Shown: positions 11,771-22,795 of the stretch, in pieces
Numbering within the stretch: position 1 is the stretch's first letter
How the letters are laid out: every line of letters starts with the position of its first letter
Source: Hygrocybe punicea
Taxonomy: Eukaryota; Basidiomycota; Agaricomycetes; Agaricales; Hygrophoraceae
Reading direction: 5' to 3'
Assembly (NCBI GenBank): GCA_963556145.1
Contig: OY744468.1
Coordinates: 4,712,001 to 4,776,000, forward strand
DNA: 64,000 nucleotides
Notes under the pieces: generated by a model
Told to the model about the DNA's origin: nothing
Seen by the model: the letters and a program-made list of their open reading frames with translations, nothing else
Database searches by the model: none
Program-made: the position numbers and the translations under genes

Positions 11771-11842
11771 GGGAATTGTCCATCTCGGCTGACCCATGTA
11801 TCATGGGAAAGATATGCTGAAAGGGCTTGTGGTGGCTCCAGA

Positions 11843-12620
11843 TGTAGTGGCGAGGTTGGGGTGGCTGTGGAACAATAATCCTAGCCTGGGGGTGTCAGTG
11901 TAGAAGTGATGGTGGAATAGTGAGCTAGCTTCAGTAAAGTGATAAGGGAAAGAGAGGGGAAAGCAACCGAGTAAAAGCTACAACTATCTATCGAGACCAG
12001 TATAAGCCGATGATGTTGAGTATGGCAGGTCGGGTGTCGGGTGATGAGCGATATAAGAATATAGATGGTAGAACAATGGGGGAGAGAGTCAAGAGAACCA
12101 ACAAGTTGTACGAGTGAAGGATTTTACTGAGAGACTGATTCTGAGTGAGGGGAATTGAGGGAACTGGTTTCTTATTTTGACATGGCACTTGGGCACTGTT
12201 TTTATACTACAAAATTGTCTATCTAGTTTCAGACAAGAGTCTTCAGCCAATGAGGGAGAACAAAGGGGAATAGAAATGGGGGAATGAGGAGAAGGTTGCA
12301 ATGCAATGATGACAGGAAAATGAGAGGAAGAAGTGAAAATCCATGAAAAGATGTAAAATACTTTTATGTATCTCCATAAGGGAGATGGTATGTGCGAATT
12401 GGGCAAGTCCGATGTTGGGATTCCAGTCTGATAAGATCCATCAGCGATATTTGGGATTCTGTGAGTTTAGGAGTTGGACTGATCCTGTACACGAGTGGCC
12501 ATGCTAGTCGGTATGCATCGGGTTACGTCGGGTTCAAGCATGAATTGTTAGGGATGTTGGGTTCGAATGGGTTCATGAGATATCGAGTTTCCAGTCTCAG
12601 AGGGTCGACAGCCCTCTACA
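11843..12620 (-). repeat. family-A LTR, diverged
   Basis: Bounded by TGTAGTGGCGAGG and GCCCTCTACA, it is shorter and more diverged than the other family-A copies. Read on the minus strand it is followed, after a 2-nt spacer, by TGGAGCCACCACAAG, close to the primer-binding sites of the elements at 57055 and 16241. It may therefore be the 5' LTR of an element whose interior now abuts the giant inverted repeat. Its insertion truncates the gypsy element to its right. I see no matching target duplication. Confidence 0.7.
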
Positions 12621-12639
12621 GCAAATGGATGCCCCAACA

Positions 12640-12960
12640 AAACCTCATATGGGGTGTCCTCAATGACTTGAACTTGAAGGAAGATATCAAATTCTCCAAA
12701 TCTGAACCAAAGATTTGCAATTCATCTGAGCGTATCATTGTCCATTGAATTGGCAGATTGTAAGCCAAGTTTGTGATTTTGCAACCTGAGGCCAAGCTTG
12801 TTCCACAAATTATGCCGCATACCAATGATCATAGATCCCCCATCCACAACACATTCAAACCGGTATTTTCCATCAATGAGCGGATAGATGGAATAAAGAG
12901 GTACACAGTATATTCTCATGGCAATCATCACATGGGTGGGTTGGGACATTACTCTTCATT
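12640..12960 (-). pseudogene. gypsy retropepsin-like aspartic protease fragment
   Basis: The minus-strand frame contains FECVVDGGSMIIGM, matching the D-[ST]-G active-site region of fungal gypsy proteases. It continues with MRHNLWNKLGLRL and, after QSANSMDNDTLR, an LQVQVIEDTPYEVLLG-like end typical of the fold. These proteases mature Gag-Pol. The active site reads DGG rather than DTG/DSG, and the polypeptide stops at the LTR insertion. Confidence 0.75.
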
Positions 12961-13031
12961 GCTTGGTGAAAAACCTGGGCCGGATTCACATTGTTAGGTA
13001 TCTTTTTCGAAGTAGTGATTTTCTTGATATG

Positions 13032-14168
13032 TAGGCCATGACACGGGTACGGGTAACCCGCATGGGTTGCGGGTACGGGTACTGCCGGGTACGGGTATGG
13101 GTTACCTTTTTTGGACCCAGGCAAAACCCATACCCATGACCGCAGGTCTTGGTATACCCGCAGGTACCGGCCCAAACAGAGCCACACAGCTTCACAGGAA
13201 TTCTCAACACAAATACCAGCATTGACAACAACACCCAGCAATGCATCTGTGCCCCCACAGGCTGCCCCATGCATGCACGCATCCATGACAACACAGACGA
13301 CGCCGCTAGCCACCACTTCCATGGCAACACAACACCACCCGCCTGCCAAATGGCCCCATCCTCACGCGAAACCGTGTCCCTACACACCCACTGCAAGAAA
13401 CAACAGCAACCGCATTGCACGATGCCCCGTTGTCAAATAGTGCCCCAACGCAAACCCCCATGCCCAAACCCAATGGGAAACGCATCACGCACCTGCGTCA
13501 GCCCCAAACACACCGTCCCCACTGCAAAACACGTCCGAATGTGTCTCAAGTCCCACCCCGGCCCCAAACCCCGTGCCCGTGCAAGAAAACACGTTCAAAT
13601 GCATCCCAGACCGCGGTCCCACAACACCTGACCATTTGATGCCCACACAGGCCCCAAAGCCTGTGCCCGTGCAACATAATGTGCCCAAATGAACCCCAGA
13701 CGTTCCCCCCAATTACATGCCCACACATGCCCACATCAGCCCAGAATCATGACGCCGCCATCCAGATGCCGCAACTGTGAACGCCAAAGCTCAACAGCAT
13801 CGAAACGCAGGCTGACACATACGCAAGGTTCGAGATGACGAAGGAGGATGAGAGGAAGGGGAGAATGGGAGATGGTGTGAGGAACGAGGAGATGGATACG
13901 ATGGGTAAGAGTCTCTCACCCACGAGAGCCCCCCCACTCCTCGCGTTTGCACAGCGCCACATCAATTGACGTGCGTGTCAGCAACGCAAGGTAGATGTGG
14001 GCTGGAACCCGCCGGGTTTCCTGCGTGGGTCAATACCCATACCCGACCCGCTGCTACCTGTCATCTACCCACTGAAAAAAGACCTGTGGGTAGACCGGTA
14101 CGGGTTGGAGCGGGTCCAGGTCCAGGTTGGCCTCGGGACACCCGCGGGTATACCGGTGTCATTGCCTA
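13032..14168. mobile_element. non-autonomous hAT-type element, TIR TAGGCMATGACAC
   Basis: Terminal inverted repeats TAGGCCATGACACGGG and, in reverse, TAGGCAATGACACCGG are flanked by a perfect 8-bp target duplication TTGATATG (13024-13031 and 14169-14176). Length 1137 bp. The ends are rich in CGGGTA runs. It carries the shared palindromic module about 230 bp from one end. No transposase is encoded; ORFs across it are shadows. It sits inside the gypsy gag-protease region. Confidence 0.9.
13938..13992. other. conserved palindromic module, copy 2
   Basis: TCCTCGCG arm, GCCACATCAATTGACGTG core and ACGCAAGGT arm. It lies within the hAT-type element at 13032-14168, whose TIR differs from most other carriers. 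Confidence 0.75.
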
Positions 14169-14176
14169 TTGATATG

Positions 14177-15680
14177 TCACCAGATATCCAGTGCTATGGC
14201 AAATAGTTCGCATTGTGAAACCCTGATCTCCATATCAAGAGCCTGACTAACCACAGATTTCGCCAGATGAGCATCCTCAACAGGAGCCTGATAATGATAT
14301 TGTGGGGTCGGATAGGGACTGGTTTGTGGAGCAGGTGTCTGTGGAATCAAAGCCATCACAGCTGGAGGAGGTTGCGGTTGGTCAGAAGAAGCACCAGCTA
14401 CCGGTGGGTCCACAAGTGCAGAAGGAATGGGGTTAAGGGATGGATTGGGTGCTCTTCCCTTGCCTTTGGAGTAGCAAGGTGGAATTTCGACCCCATCGAA
14501 ATGGACACACTTAGTCTTCACCTTCTGAAGCTCTGCCTCCAAGATCTGGATTTCCTCTTCACAGTCCTTGTCATCAAGGACACATATGTGGTTCTGGACC
14601 GTGGAATGATACACTTCATTGAAAAAAGGGAGAGGAGCGTCTTTGTCGGGAACATCGACAACTTCCACAATGTTGACCTTCATATGGGGGAGATGGGTCA
14701 TGTTACTTTGTGACAGCTGCTTTTGGTCTGGGGTTCTGAGCATGCCAAAGGTTGAAGCATTCTCGAAGGGTCCAGCCAACAATATGACGAGGGATAAAAT
14801 ATCTGTTAGGCAAGATGACACAACCAGCCTCATTGCAGATACATTTTCCATCTCCGATATACTGGTTGATGTGGGGGCATTTCAGAATCAAGTGTGTCAG
14901 ATTGTTACAAAAATGGCAGGATTTTTCCCCCAGAGGCAGCATAGATCCGTTGTCAGTAAGACAGGGAGCTGGGGGACATGGTACAGGATTCAGACACCTG
15001 GGTGAGCATTGCCATTTGTTGCGTCATAAGTCGCATAAGATCAGCCATGCCATTATCAGGTGTTTCAATTTTTGGTGCAATGGGTTCAGGAGTGGGATGA
15101 GTATACGTGGTTTGGGTAAAAGATCCCTGGTCCACTGCGGTTCCAGCCAATAAGAAATTCCTTATAATCATATGGATTGTCATGGAAATGATTAGGCTTG
15201 CTATACTGCATCCTCATTTTAACCTGCTGCTTGAGTTTGGGGCTGAATCTGGCCTCGTACATGGGATCCCATTCACGTACTGAGATCCATTTCCTGTCAA
15301 GTAAGAAACCCGTGATTCAGAAGAACTCTCTATAATATTCTCCCAACTCAGCATGGGTACAGATTCTGTGTCAGGCATGTGTAATAGTGAGGCGATCGAG
15401 ATCCGCAACCAAATATCGACGATCATCCTCAGCTGGGATATAATTGTATAAAGGCATCAAAATCACCACTGGCTGCTGTTGGTAAACAATCCCAGATCTC
15501 AGAGCCAGCTATGCTGGCATACCGAAGACTATGTTTAATTTTGCCATTATCGTCGAGTTTGGCCTTGTCAGCTAAGAGGTTGACCTCATCGAAGAAATGT
15601 TTAAGATTTAACGGGTTTCCGTCAAAAGTCAGCGCTGTGGCGTGGCCATGTGCAGGCATTTGATGGGGAGTAGTGGCCAT
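14177..15680 (-). pseudogene. gypsy Gag polyprotein, frameshifted
   Basis: Translation on the minus strand starts at 15680 (MATTPHQMPAHGHATALTFD) and passes through a capsid-like region (SLRYASIAGSEIWDCLP, ADLDRLTITH, ELGEYYREF, SPKLKQQVKMRMQ) in alternating frames. It reaches a CCHC zinc knuckle (CHFCNNLTHLILKCP, about 14870-14918) followed by ILPNRYFIPRHIVG and a Pro-rich tail. This order is that of basidiomycete gypsy Gag, which packages element RNA. Several stops and shifts, for example around 15430 and 15350, make it non-functional. Confidence 0.8.
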
Positions 15681-16220
15681 GATTGATGTAGGAACAGGAA
15701 CTGAGGACGTAGATGTAGATGGAATGGGAATAACGGGAATGGAATCGATGGAGACGAGATCACAAGATTTGACAAATCAGGAAGTGGGGCACTAAATTCG
15801 TAGATAATGAAGTTGAGGATGCAGACAAGATGATACTAGATGTTGGAACAGGGTTGGGAGATGAAATTGAAGACAGAACAATAAACGGAACAGTACTAGA
15901 AGTGGAAGCTGATTGTTGTTGAGCGGAAGACAATGAAGTTGGTGTGGATGGTGGTGAGCTTAATTTAGAAGATTCGTCTGAAGAGATGCGGATGACCAGG
16001 ATTTTGAGGGGTAAATTGATCTGGGCTATTGGACAGAGTAAATAAAGGGGTACCGGGTCAGGCCTGACACAAGTGGATGTGCAATGTGCAAGGCTAGGTG
16101 GTCGGGTACATCAAATAATACTTCCTCTTGGTTTGTCGGATCATTAACTGAAGTGAAAGTTCTTCTCGAAGAGTTTGTGTATGTGATTGGAGTTGGGAGG
16201 TTGATTTGTACTTGAACCAC

Positions 16221-16238
16221 TCCTTGTGGTGGGCTCCA
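16221..16238 (-). other. gypsy primer-binding site
   Basis: On the minus strand TGGAGCCCACCACAAGGA begins two bases after the LTR terminus TGTCACA. It resembles the PBS of the non-autonomous elements at 25000 and 57966, so all three probably use the same host tRNA primer. Confidence 0.75.
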
Positions 16239-16240
16239 GT

Positions 16241-16941
16241 TGTGACAGCGAGTGTCTGTATAGACCCAGAATGGAATCTACAGAAAGGGGTGATCAGCTG
16301 TGAAATGATCTGAGGAGTGGCAAGTAGTGAATCTGAGGTCAGGTAAGTGGAAACTGAAGAGGATTGGACCTATCTGGTCAGTTGGGTTGGTTTCCGGATT
16401 GATTAGAGAATTGGATCCGGTCACATTGTGGATCGGAGAGAGAGAGAGAGAGTATTTAGGTGGAGTATAAACAAGTTCATTGGAGGATAACAAGGAGCGG
16501 TGAGAGACTTAATATGAAGGAGTTCTGAGCGTTTTGGAGTGAAGAATCAACTTGTATTTGTTGGTACAACTATCCCTACATTTTATAGTAATTTAAATGA
16601 GGCAGTGCTCTGCACAGGCTAAACTGTTAGGAGAAGAGGCAGTAAACATCAAATCTACTGAATATATCAAGCCAACCAATGTCTCTATGAAACGTGATAG
16701 GGGTCCTCAGGGAGTTGTAGAGGAGTGATTTGGTGTCGATGATCGTCACAATGAGAACATATATAGGTGGGTTGAGTGTCGGGCTGTGTTGTGGATCAGA
16801 TCTGGATCCTGGTTCAGTGGATTTTGGTACATATTTTGATTGGGTTCATTACAAGTCTTTGGGCTTTACAAGTCTTTGTGTGGAGTTGGGTTGTGATGTA
16901 TATGTCAGGTTGTTGTGCATAGAGGGTCTGTGCCCTCTACA
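16241..16941 (-). repeat. 5' LTR of the truncated gypsy element
   Basis: The 701-bp LTR reads TGTAGAGGGC at the 16941 end on the minus strand and ends TGTCACA beside the primer-binding site. It includes a short GA run at 16436-16452. Confidence 0.75.
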
Positions 16942-17728
16942 CCGGTATCAACTCTGATGGATCAGAATGTGGTCCTATGAATAAATGAAACTGAAACCAA
17001 TGAGAGTGAGCAGAAACACACCTCGATTGAGTACACAACATGAGTCGGAGAGCTCTTGTATTCTGCACATGCAACAAGACCTGATATCATGTATGCATGT
17101 AACTGTTGCGCAATTCACATGGAACCCAAGTCTGGAACACTGGACAGCACTTAAAAGGATATTCCACTGCCTAAAGGGAACAATGGACTACGAACTAACA
17201 TACAGCAGAAAGGACCAACAGATTACAATGGAAACTGTTCATCACATTGATGCCAATTGGGGATCCAACCTGCACTGGAAATCCATAAGTGGATATGTGT
17301 TCACGATCGCAGGGGGAGCTATGGCTTGGAGCTCAAAGAAGCAGAGCATGAATGCATTGTCAACAGCTGAAGCAGAATATGTTGCTGCTACTCATGCCAT
17401 GAAGCAGTTGATCTGGCATAGAAATTTATTGAAGGAATTGGACCTACGGTTGGACCAGACATTGATTCTATGACCCAATACTCAGGCCATGATTGCTATA
17501 TCGCACAACCCAGAATTCCACATGTGGACGAAACATATAGATATCAATCTACATTTCCTACAAGATCACGTCGCATCTGGTATCCTTAAAGTCACGTATA
17601 TTCCTTCGGAAGAAAATCCAGTGGACATATTTACAAAAGGGTTACCTCGCCTGCTTCACGCAAAGTTCATGACTGAACTTTTTCTATTGACCAGAGAGGA
17701 ACTGGAAAGAGTGGAACACATAATGGAT
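16942..17728 (+). pseudogene. Ty1/copia RT 3' end and RNase H fragment, plus-strand copy
   Basis: Plus-strand frames give the RT-RNase H connection (LEHWTALKRIFHCLKGTMDYEL) and the RNase H domain: the DANW motif, SGYVFTIAGGAMAWSSKKQ, LSTAEAEYVAA with the catalytic Glu, TKHIDINLHFLQD and the C-terminal FTKGL. A stop at 17473 falls where the third catalytic Asp of the DNQ motif is expected. The 5' four-fifths of the element are absent. The frame ends at a stop overlapping 17729, where a hAT-type element is inserted; the element's downstream part resumes at 22289. Confidence 0.85.
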
Positions 17729-18212
17729 TAGTGTTGCCACGGCTCGGTCCGGCTCGGCTTGGCTACAGCTAACAACGGCTAACCCATATATGGGTTGTTA
17801 GCTGGACCGGACTGTTGTGGCAATGGCTAAACCGCGGCTAGCCATCCAAAAAAGGAAATACATAGCAGACTGCCTAATGACCACTATCAAGGTCGAATCT
17901 CACCACCAATCTCACCACATGCTCACAACAACGCCGGCTGACCCCAAACAAAGGCCACAGCACCCCAACGGCGACCAGCAGAGGGGTGAGGAATGAAGTA
18001 GCAATGGAAACAGTGGACCCACTCCCATTAAGTCTTTTCTTGAATCTTTTTATATTTTACTACCAACTTATTTCGGATTACAGCACAAATGATCTTGAGG
18101 CAACAGCCTGAGCAGCCCAGACAGCAGCAGCAACGACCAACAACCATGGTTACAGAGCAGCAGCAGTGGCAACGACAGCAACAGCAGTGCCAGCAGCGAT
18201 GACAAGCCACGC

Positions 18213-18583
18213 TAGTGTTGCCACAACTATAGCCGATGTTTTTTGAAAAATTGCCTTTTTAGGCTAGTAAAATTAGCTAAAATTATGAACAAATTTGAGG
18301 AGATGGGCAAAGCCAAAAGCTGAGGGGTCACTTAAGGGTGCTAAGAATTTGGGGCTCAATTTTCAGAGTTATTCAAGGATAGCTGTTGAGTCTTGTCAGC
18401 TACAGTCCAACAGCTATCCTTGAATAACTCTGAAAATTGAGCCCCAAATTCTTAGCACCCTTAAGAGACCCCTCAGCTTTTGGCTTTGCCCATCTCCTCA
18501 AACTTTTTCATAATTTTAGCTAATTTTACTAGCCTAAAAAGGCAATTTTTCAAAAATCATCGGCTATAGTCGTGGCAACACTA
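18213..18583. mobile_element. 371-bp foldback MITE, hAT type
   Basis: Almost the entire element is one inverted repeat (arms of about 170 bp) with ends TAGTGTTGCCACAACTATAG. It is flanked by AGCCACGC and AGCCACAC, an 8-bp duplication with one mismatch. A second copy of the same length is at 30778-31148. Non-coding; presumably moved by a hAT transposase. Confidence 0.92.
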
Positions 18584-19555
18584 AGCCACACATGCCAGTC
18601 CCAGACATAGTGGAGGGTCGAGCACCCATCTCTGCTGCACTGGTAAGTTTTTTTTTCTTTACTTTTACTAACAAAGATCTGTCTAGCTACGCGTGATGAC
18701 AACATGGCCGCAACCCAACGCAATGCAACCGGGACCTCGAACTTGGGCTCGCAAGTTCAGGCACCACCACCAATCATCAGCTTCCTTGCCGCTACAGCTG
18801 CTGCATTTGCCCTACAGCACTGATCGGTCACCACCACAGTCACGGCCACCATCACGACAGCGGCGGCGACATTGGATAAAGAAAGAGTCATCACCTGTGT
18901 ATTTGTATGCATTGTTCGCAAAGGTGTTGTCCATCCATGGCGCCAGTGCGCTGTTGGATCTGGATTATCTGGTCGCATAGGTGTTGTTTTGTTACTTAGG
19001 AGGAGTAGTGGCGGGGGTGGCGGTGGTAGTGTTGGGGAAGTTCGGTCTCAGACCGATCCAAACCCGGTTTGGGAATTTCTAGCGGAGACCAAACGGTTCG
19101 GTCTCGGTTTGGGAGATTTGGCCGCGGTTCAAACCCAGTTCAAACTGAGTTTGAACCGAACCAATAAACGTCAGCCGGCGACTCAACACTCGCTCATCGC
19201 CCATCCACAACACCTCAAACAGGCCCCGAACAAGGATCGACCACCAGGAAATGGCGGCTGGGTACTCCCAGCTGCCCAGGTAAGTGTTATTTATATTATT
19301 TACGCACACTGGCACACGAACAACACCAGGATGGCCACGTCTGATGCCAACAACAATGTGTCCAAGACATGCGTGCACGCAAATGAACATGAATGGGGTG
19401 GAGTGGCAGTCAACGAGATGGAACCAGCAGTGTGGGGTGGTGCATCCACCCCACTCCTTCGTGGTATGTGGTTTTTATTGTTGTTTTATTGATTTTATTC
19501 GTATATAACGGAATGCGGCACTACACTACCACCACCATCACCACCATGCAACACC

Positions 19556-19586
19556 ACCACCACCACCACCACCACCACCACCACCA
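19556..19586. repeat. (CAC)n microsatellite
   Basis: About nine consecutive CAC units in the hAT-type element; a second run is at about 19829-19853. Confidence 0.9.
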
Positions 19587-19973
19587 TGCAACACCAATGC
19601 GGCCAACACAGGGTCAACCCGTCCGTCACGCATGTACAACACGCATGACGCGTCAGGACACCCATGCGGAGAGGCTCATATGCCACCACCACCACACGTC
19701 TGCCGAAAACAACCAATGCAGGTTCAACCCGCCCGTCATCGCATGCACAACGCATATGACGTGTCGGGACACCACCACCACCTGGATACAACCGAGGTGG
19801 GCGGCCCACCCAAACGTGGTGCCATACCACCACCACCACCACCACCACCACCACCGCAAAACGCAAATGCGGCCAACGCGGGGTTAACCCACCCATCAGG
19901 TTTAATCCGGCCACTGGGTTTAACACACCCGCCGTTGCATGTACAAGGCAGAGCACCACAGCACCCCAATCCC

Positions 19974-20027
19974 ACCTCGCAAACGAGCTGGCCACGTCAA
20001 TTGACGTGTGTGGTGCCGTTGCGAGGT
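19974..20027. other. conserved palindromic module, copy 3 (best preserved)
   Basis: ACCTCGCAAACG arm, CCACGTCAATTGACGTG core and CGTTGCGAGGT arm. This copy has the most complete pairing of the outer arms. Confidence 0.8.
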
Positions 20028-20275
20028 CAGAATGGCGCAGGGGGGCTGACCACCAACGGTTCGCGGTTCAGACCGCGTTCAGACCAAAACTGAACTGATG
20101 CAAATGGTTTGCATCAGTTTCGGTCTGGTTTGGGGATTTTGGGTGGAAAACTGGACCATTCAGTTTCTGGTTTGGGCAAAAAGGCCCAAAACCAGACCAA
20201 ACCGAACTTCCCCAACACTAGGCGGTGGAGATGGAGCAGGAGTGGGAGCGGTGAACAACGGTGTTGAAACAGCGT

Positions 20276-21165
20276 TGTAGATGCGGGTTCTCGGTGTGGC
20301 TTCGGAACTATATAAAGAAATAATATAAAGATCCTAACCTGTGGGTGTCAGCGTAGAAGTGACTGGATAAGTCAGTGTCGGGAATAGTAGTAAAAGTAAA
20401 GGAATGTTAGTAAAAGTAAAGCCGCCGCATAAAACTGGACTAATAACGACGAATCCGGTGATGAACGGAGTGAAAACGGAGAAATAAAGAAGAACCCGAT
20501 GATGCCGACGATGTCGGGTACGGCAGGTCGGGTCGGGTCGGGTCGGAAACGATGAACAAATATACGGGAACAACGATAAAGACGACGAAGAGGACTATAA
20601 AAAGCTAAGGGTCTACATGGACAAGCATTTGAAGGGATTAAAAGGTGATTCTGACTAAAGGGAAACGGGGACTAATGGTATCTTTTTTGTACGGTCGTCG
20701 GGGACTGTTTTTATAGTACAGGAAACAGTAATCTACTTTCGGACATGTCTACTTCGGCCGATGGTAAGCTACAAAGAAAGGTTGGAATGGGGATGTGGAA
20801 AGGGGGGTTGCAAAGCAACGAAGACAGGAAATGGAGGGGAAAACGAATATGCAAGGAAAAGATCTAGAAAGTCCTACATATCTCCGAAAGGACGATGGGA
20901 TGCATAAATAAAGTAAATCCGAAGTCGGGGATTGAGTCCGAAAAGATCCATCTCCTGGAATTGGAACTCCGAGGCGTTTGAGGCTGCCGGATTTGGTCTG
21001 AGAGCGGCTGTGACGAAGCGGCATACGTCGGGTTACGTCGGTCACGTCGGGTCACGTCACGTCGGGTTACGTCGGGTTTGAATGCAAGTCGAATGGCGGC
21101 ATCAGGTTGGTCCGGATTCGTGATATATCGATGATACGGACTCAGAGGGACGTCAACCCTCTACA
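20276..21165 (-). repeat. solo LTR, family A
   Basis: TGTAGATGCGGG to CCCTCTACA, flanked by a perfect 4-bp duplication GCGT (20272-20275 and 21166-21169). It is inserted in the large hAT-type element. It includes the GTCGGGTYACGTC tandem tract near its right end, as in the other copies. Confidence 0.88.
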
Positions 21166-21698
21166 GCGTTGTTTCCTCTGGTGAGTTGTTTTCTATTCCC
21201 CTCTCCACCTTTGTTCCTTTGTTGATTTTTTTTTGCATGTCGCCTTCGTGGGTAAACTCGCCCAACTAGTCCAAAGGGTGAAATGGCGCACATGCGAACA
21301 AGCTTGGGTATACCATGCACGCAGTGGAGGATGCCAGCGAAGACATGACGTTGCCTTGGACAACGACACTGACATCGACAACTGCTATCATGATGACTTG
21401 AAACTCTACGTGCTGTTCTTGTGCGTTGATGGTGCACCTGTGCCTCACCAGGCTGCCCATGCACCCTGGTGAGATCCAGCATGATGACAGGTGAGTGCCC
21501 AGTCCATCACTATCTGACTTGTACTAACAGCCACAACTATGACTGGGCAGGTGACAATGACGGCGACATCGACGTCAATGGGACATGGCAGCAACCCAGG
21601 GTGGATTGGGCAAGGGCAACAGTGAGGGGGAATGAGGACGAGAAGTCCCCACCCCTCTCCCCATAGCCCTGCCCCACTGTCTCCCCGAGCCAACCACC

Positions 21699-21753
21699 AC
21701 CTCGCGAATGGGTACGGCCGTGTCAATTGATGTGTGCACAGCATTCGTGAGGT
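21699..21753. other. conserved palindromic module, copy 4
   Basis: ACCTCGCGAATG arm, GTGTCAATTGATGTG core and CATTCGTGAGGT arm, inside the large hAT-type element. Confidence 0.75.
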
Positions 21754-21850
21754 GAACACAAGGACCATAACGACAATGACAGCTGGCGACGCCAATGACA
21801 ATGGACAGGGCAGGAGCAACTGAGGATGAGTCTGCTCCTCTCCCTGCTGC

Positions 21851-21893
21851 CCCGGCCATGTCAATTGCAGTGTGCATGGCATTCACAGGGTGT
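21851..21893. other. partial palindromic module, copy 5
   Basis: Core GGCCATGTCAATTGCAGTGTG and right arm GCATTCACAGGGT are present, while the left CCTCGC arm is replaced by CTGCCC. It lies 150 bp from copy 4 and may be a local duplicate. Confidence 0.5.
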
Positions 21894-22288
21894 TCAGGCC
21901 ACCTGCCATTTCACAGGAGCCTCGGAAGGTGCATATATAAGTGGTATATTTCATTTTTTTCACATACATGTACATAGGTAGGCTACGTGGAGATACACAA
22001 AATGAAAAAGAAAAAAGACAGGTGCACATACCAATGATCAACACCTGAAAACCTCGCAAAATGCATCCGTACATGTTCATGAGGTGTGGGAGGCAGCAGA
22101 GGGGTATGTTGAAGCTAGCAAACAGGCTGGAAACCTAAATTTCCTAATCTGGATATTTGGTAACAGCTAATAACAGCTAGCCGTGGCTAAGCTGAGGTTT
22201 AACCGTTAGCCGAGTAAATGGCTCAGCTCGGCTAATTATTGGTCCGCTCCAATGGCTAATGGTTTCGGACTGAGCCATGGCAACACTA

Positions 22289-22516
22289 ACATGGATGATG
22301 TTTACTGCAACCCGGAACAGGTCAAAGAGTATTCGACCAAGGGGGAGTGTTGGGAATAGTGGCCGAATAGTTGTGGAAAGGATTAGTAATAGGTATCACG
22401 TGACCCTGGAACTCAAACATGAATAATGCTGAAGCGCAGCAGTTATTCTACTCAACACAAGAAACTTCTAGTAGATTTAGAAAGTAGTATAAAAACCCTT
22501 TCAGAGAGAGGCAAAT
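22289..22516 (+). mobile_element. plus-strand copia remnant: polypurine tract and start of 3' LTR
   Basis: After the hAT-type element the copia 3' end resumes. AAGGGGGAG is a polypurine tract directly before TGTTGGGAATAGTGG, the LTR start (about 22349). The LTR runs to 22516, where the minus-strand copia element is inserted at the duplicated CAAAT, and continues after 38997. Confidence 0.7.
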
Positions 22517-22790
22517 TTTCGTGACTGTATTGTAAATCTCAGTCATTGTCAGAGTAAACGACTATATATTGTTATGTACCTGTATTGTAAATCTAGTACA
22601 GAGATTAGTACATGTGAATGTAACTGTGTGGTGACGCGGACATACCTCAGTTGTTGTCAGAGTAAATGACTGAGGTATTTGCGGTGCTGGACCCCAAACA
22701 TTATTTGGGCATTCCGGGTTTGCCGCATTTGGCTGGCGTTCCCCATATGGTGGAGTCTTAGCTCGCTACCTTTGTTCTTCTCTCTTGACA
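22517..22790 (-). repeat. copia 3' LTR
   Basis: On the minus strand the LTR begins TGTCAAGAGAGAAG right after the polypurine-like GAGTGGGAG. It matches 38718-38992 with a modest number of differences. The distal border is set by the CAAAT duplication, which implies an end in CAGTCAYGAAA rather than a canonical CA. Confidence 0.85.
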
Positions 22791-22795
22791 CTCCC

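Larger units (their letters stand above)
8966..11826 (-). repeat. right arm of the giant inverted repeat
   Basis: Reverse complement of 6111-8797, starting with GGACGACGGCGACGATTC just after a unique ~68-nt loop segment (8898-8965). On the plus strand, donor-like sites TACAG/GTGAGT (near 9340), GCGAAG/GTGAGT (near 9594) and CCAG/GTAAGT (near 10622) follow stretches of coding-like composition, which suggests a transcribed captured gene fragment. I recognise no protein family. The outer border GAAAGGGCT adjoins a PBS-like TGGAGCCACCACAAG (read on the minus strand) next to the LTR at 11843. Confidence 0.85.
12621..16941 (-). mobile_element. Ty3/gypsy retrotransposon, 5' portion, truncated
   Basis: In minus-strand order it has a 5' LTR (16941-16241), a primer-binding site, an untranslated leader, gag (15680 to about 14177), a CCHC zinc knuckle and the retropepsin-like protease (about 12950-12640). 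Reverse transcriptase, RNase H and integrase are missing because the element is cut at 12620 by the family-A LTR. A hAT-type element (13032-14168) is inserted between gag and protease. All frames carry stops or shifts, so it is a relic. Confidence 0.85.
19027..20220. mobile_element. non-autonomous hAT-type element
   Basis: Ends TAGTGTTGGGGAAGTTCGGT and its complement, with perfect 8-bp duplications GGCGGTGG (19019-19026 and 20221-20228). 1194 bp. It contains (CAC)n arrays near 19556 and 19829, a donor-like CCCAG/GTAAGT near 19279 and the palindromic module about 200 bp from its right end. Non-coding. Confidence 0.92.
17729..22288. mobile_element. large non-autonomous hAT-type element with three nested insertions
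   Basis: Termini TAGTGTTGCCACGGCTCGGTC and, in reverse, TAGTGTTGCCATGGCTCAGTC, with TAATGGAT (17721-17728) and ACATGGAT (22289-22296) as an 8-bp target duplication with two mismatches. It is nested in the copia fragment and itself carries a 371-bp foldback (18213), a second hAT-type element (19027) and a family-A solo LTR (20276). Removing these leaves about 2.1 kb. Its interior has CAG-type repeats (18120-18200), a GTAAGT donor-like site near 18641, a GTGAGT near 21491 and two copies of the palindromic module. No transposase found. Confidence 0.85.
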
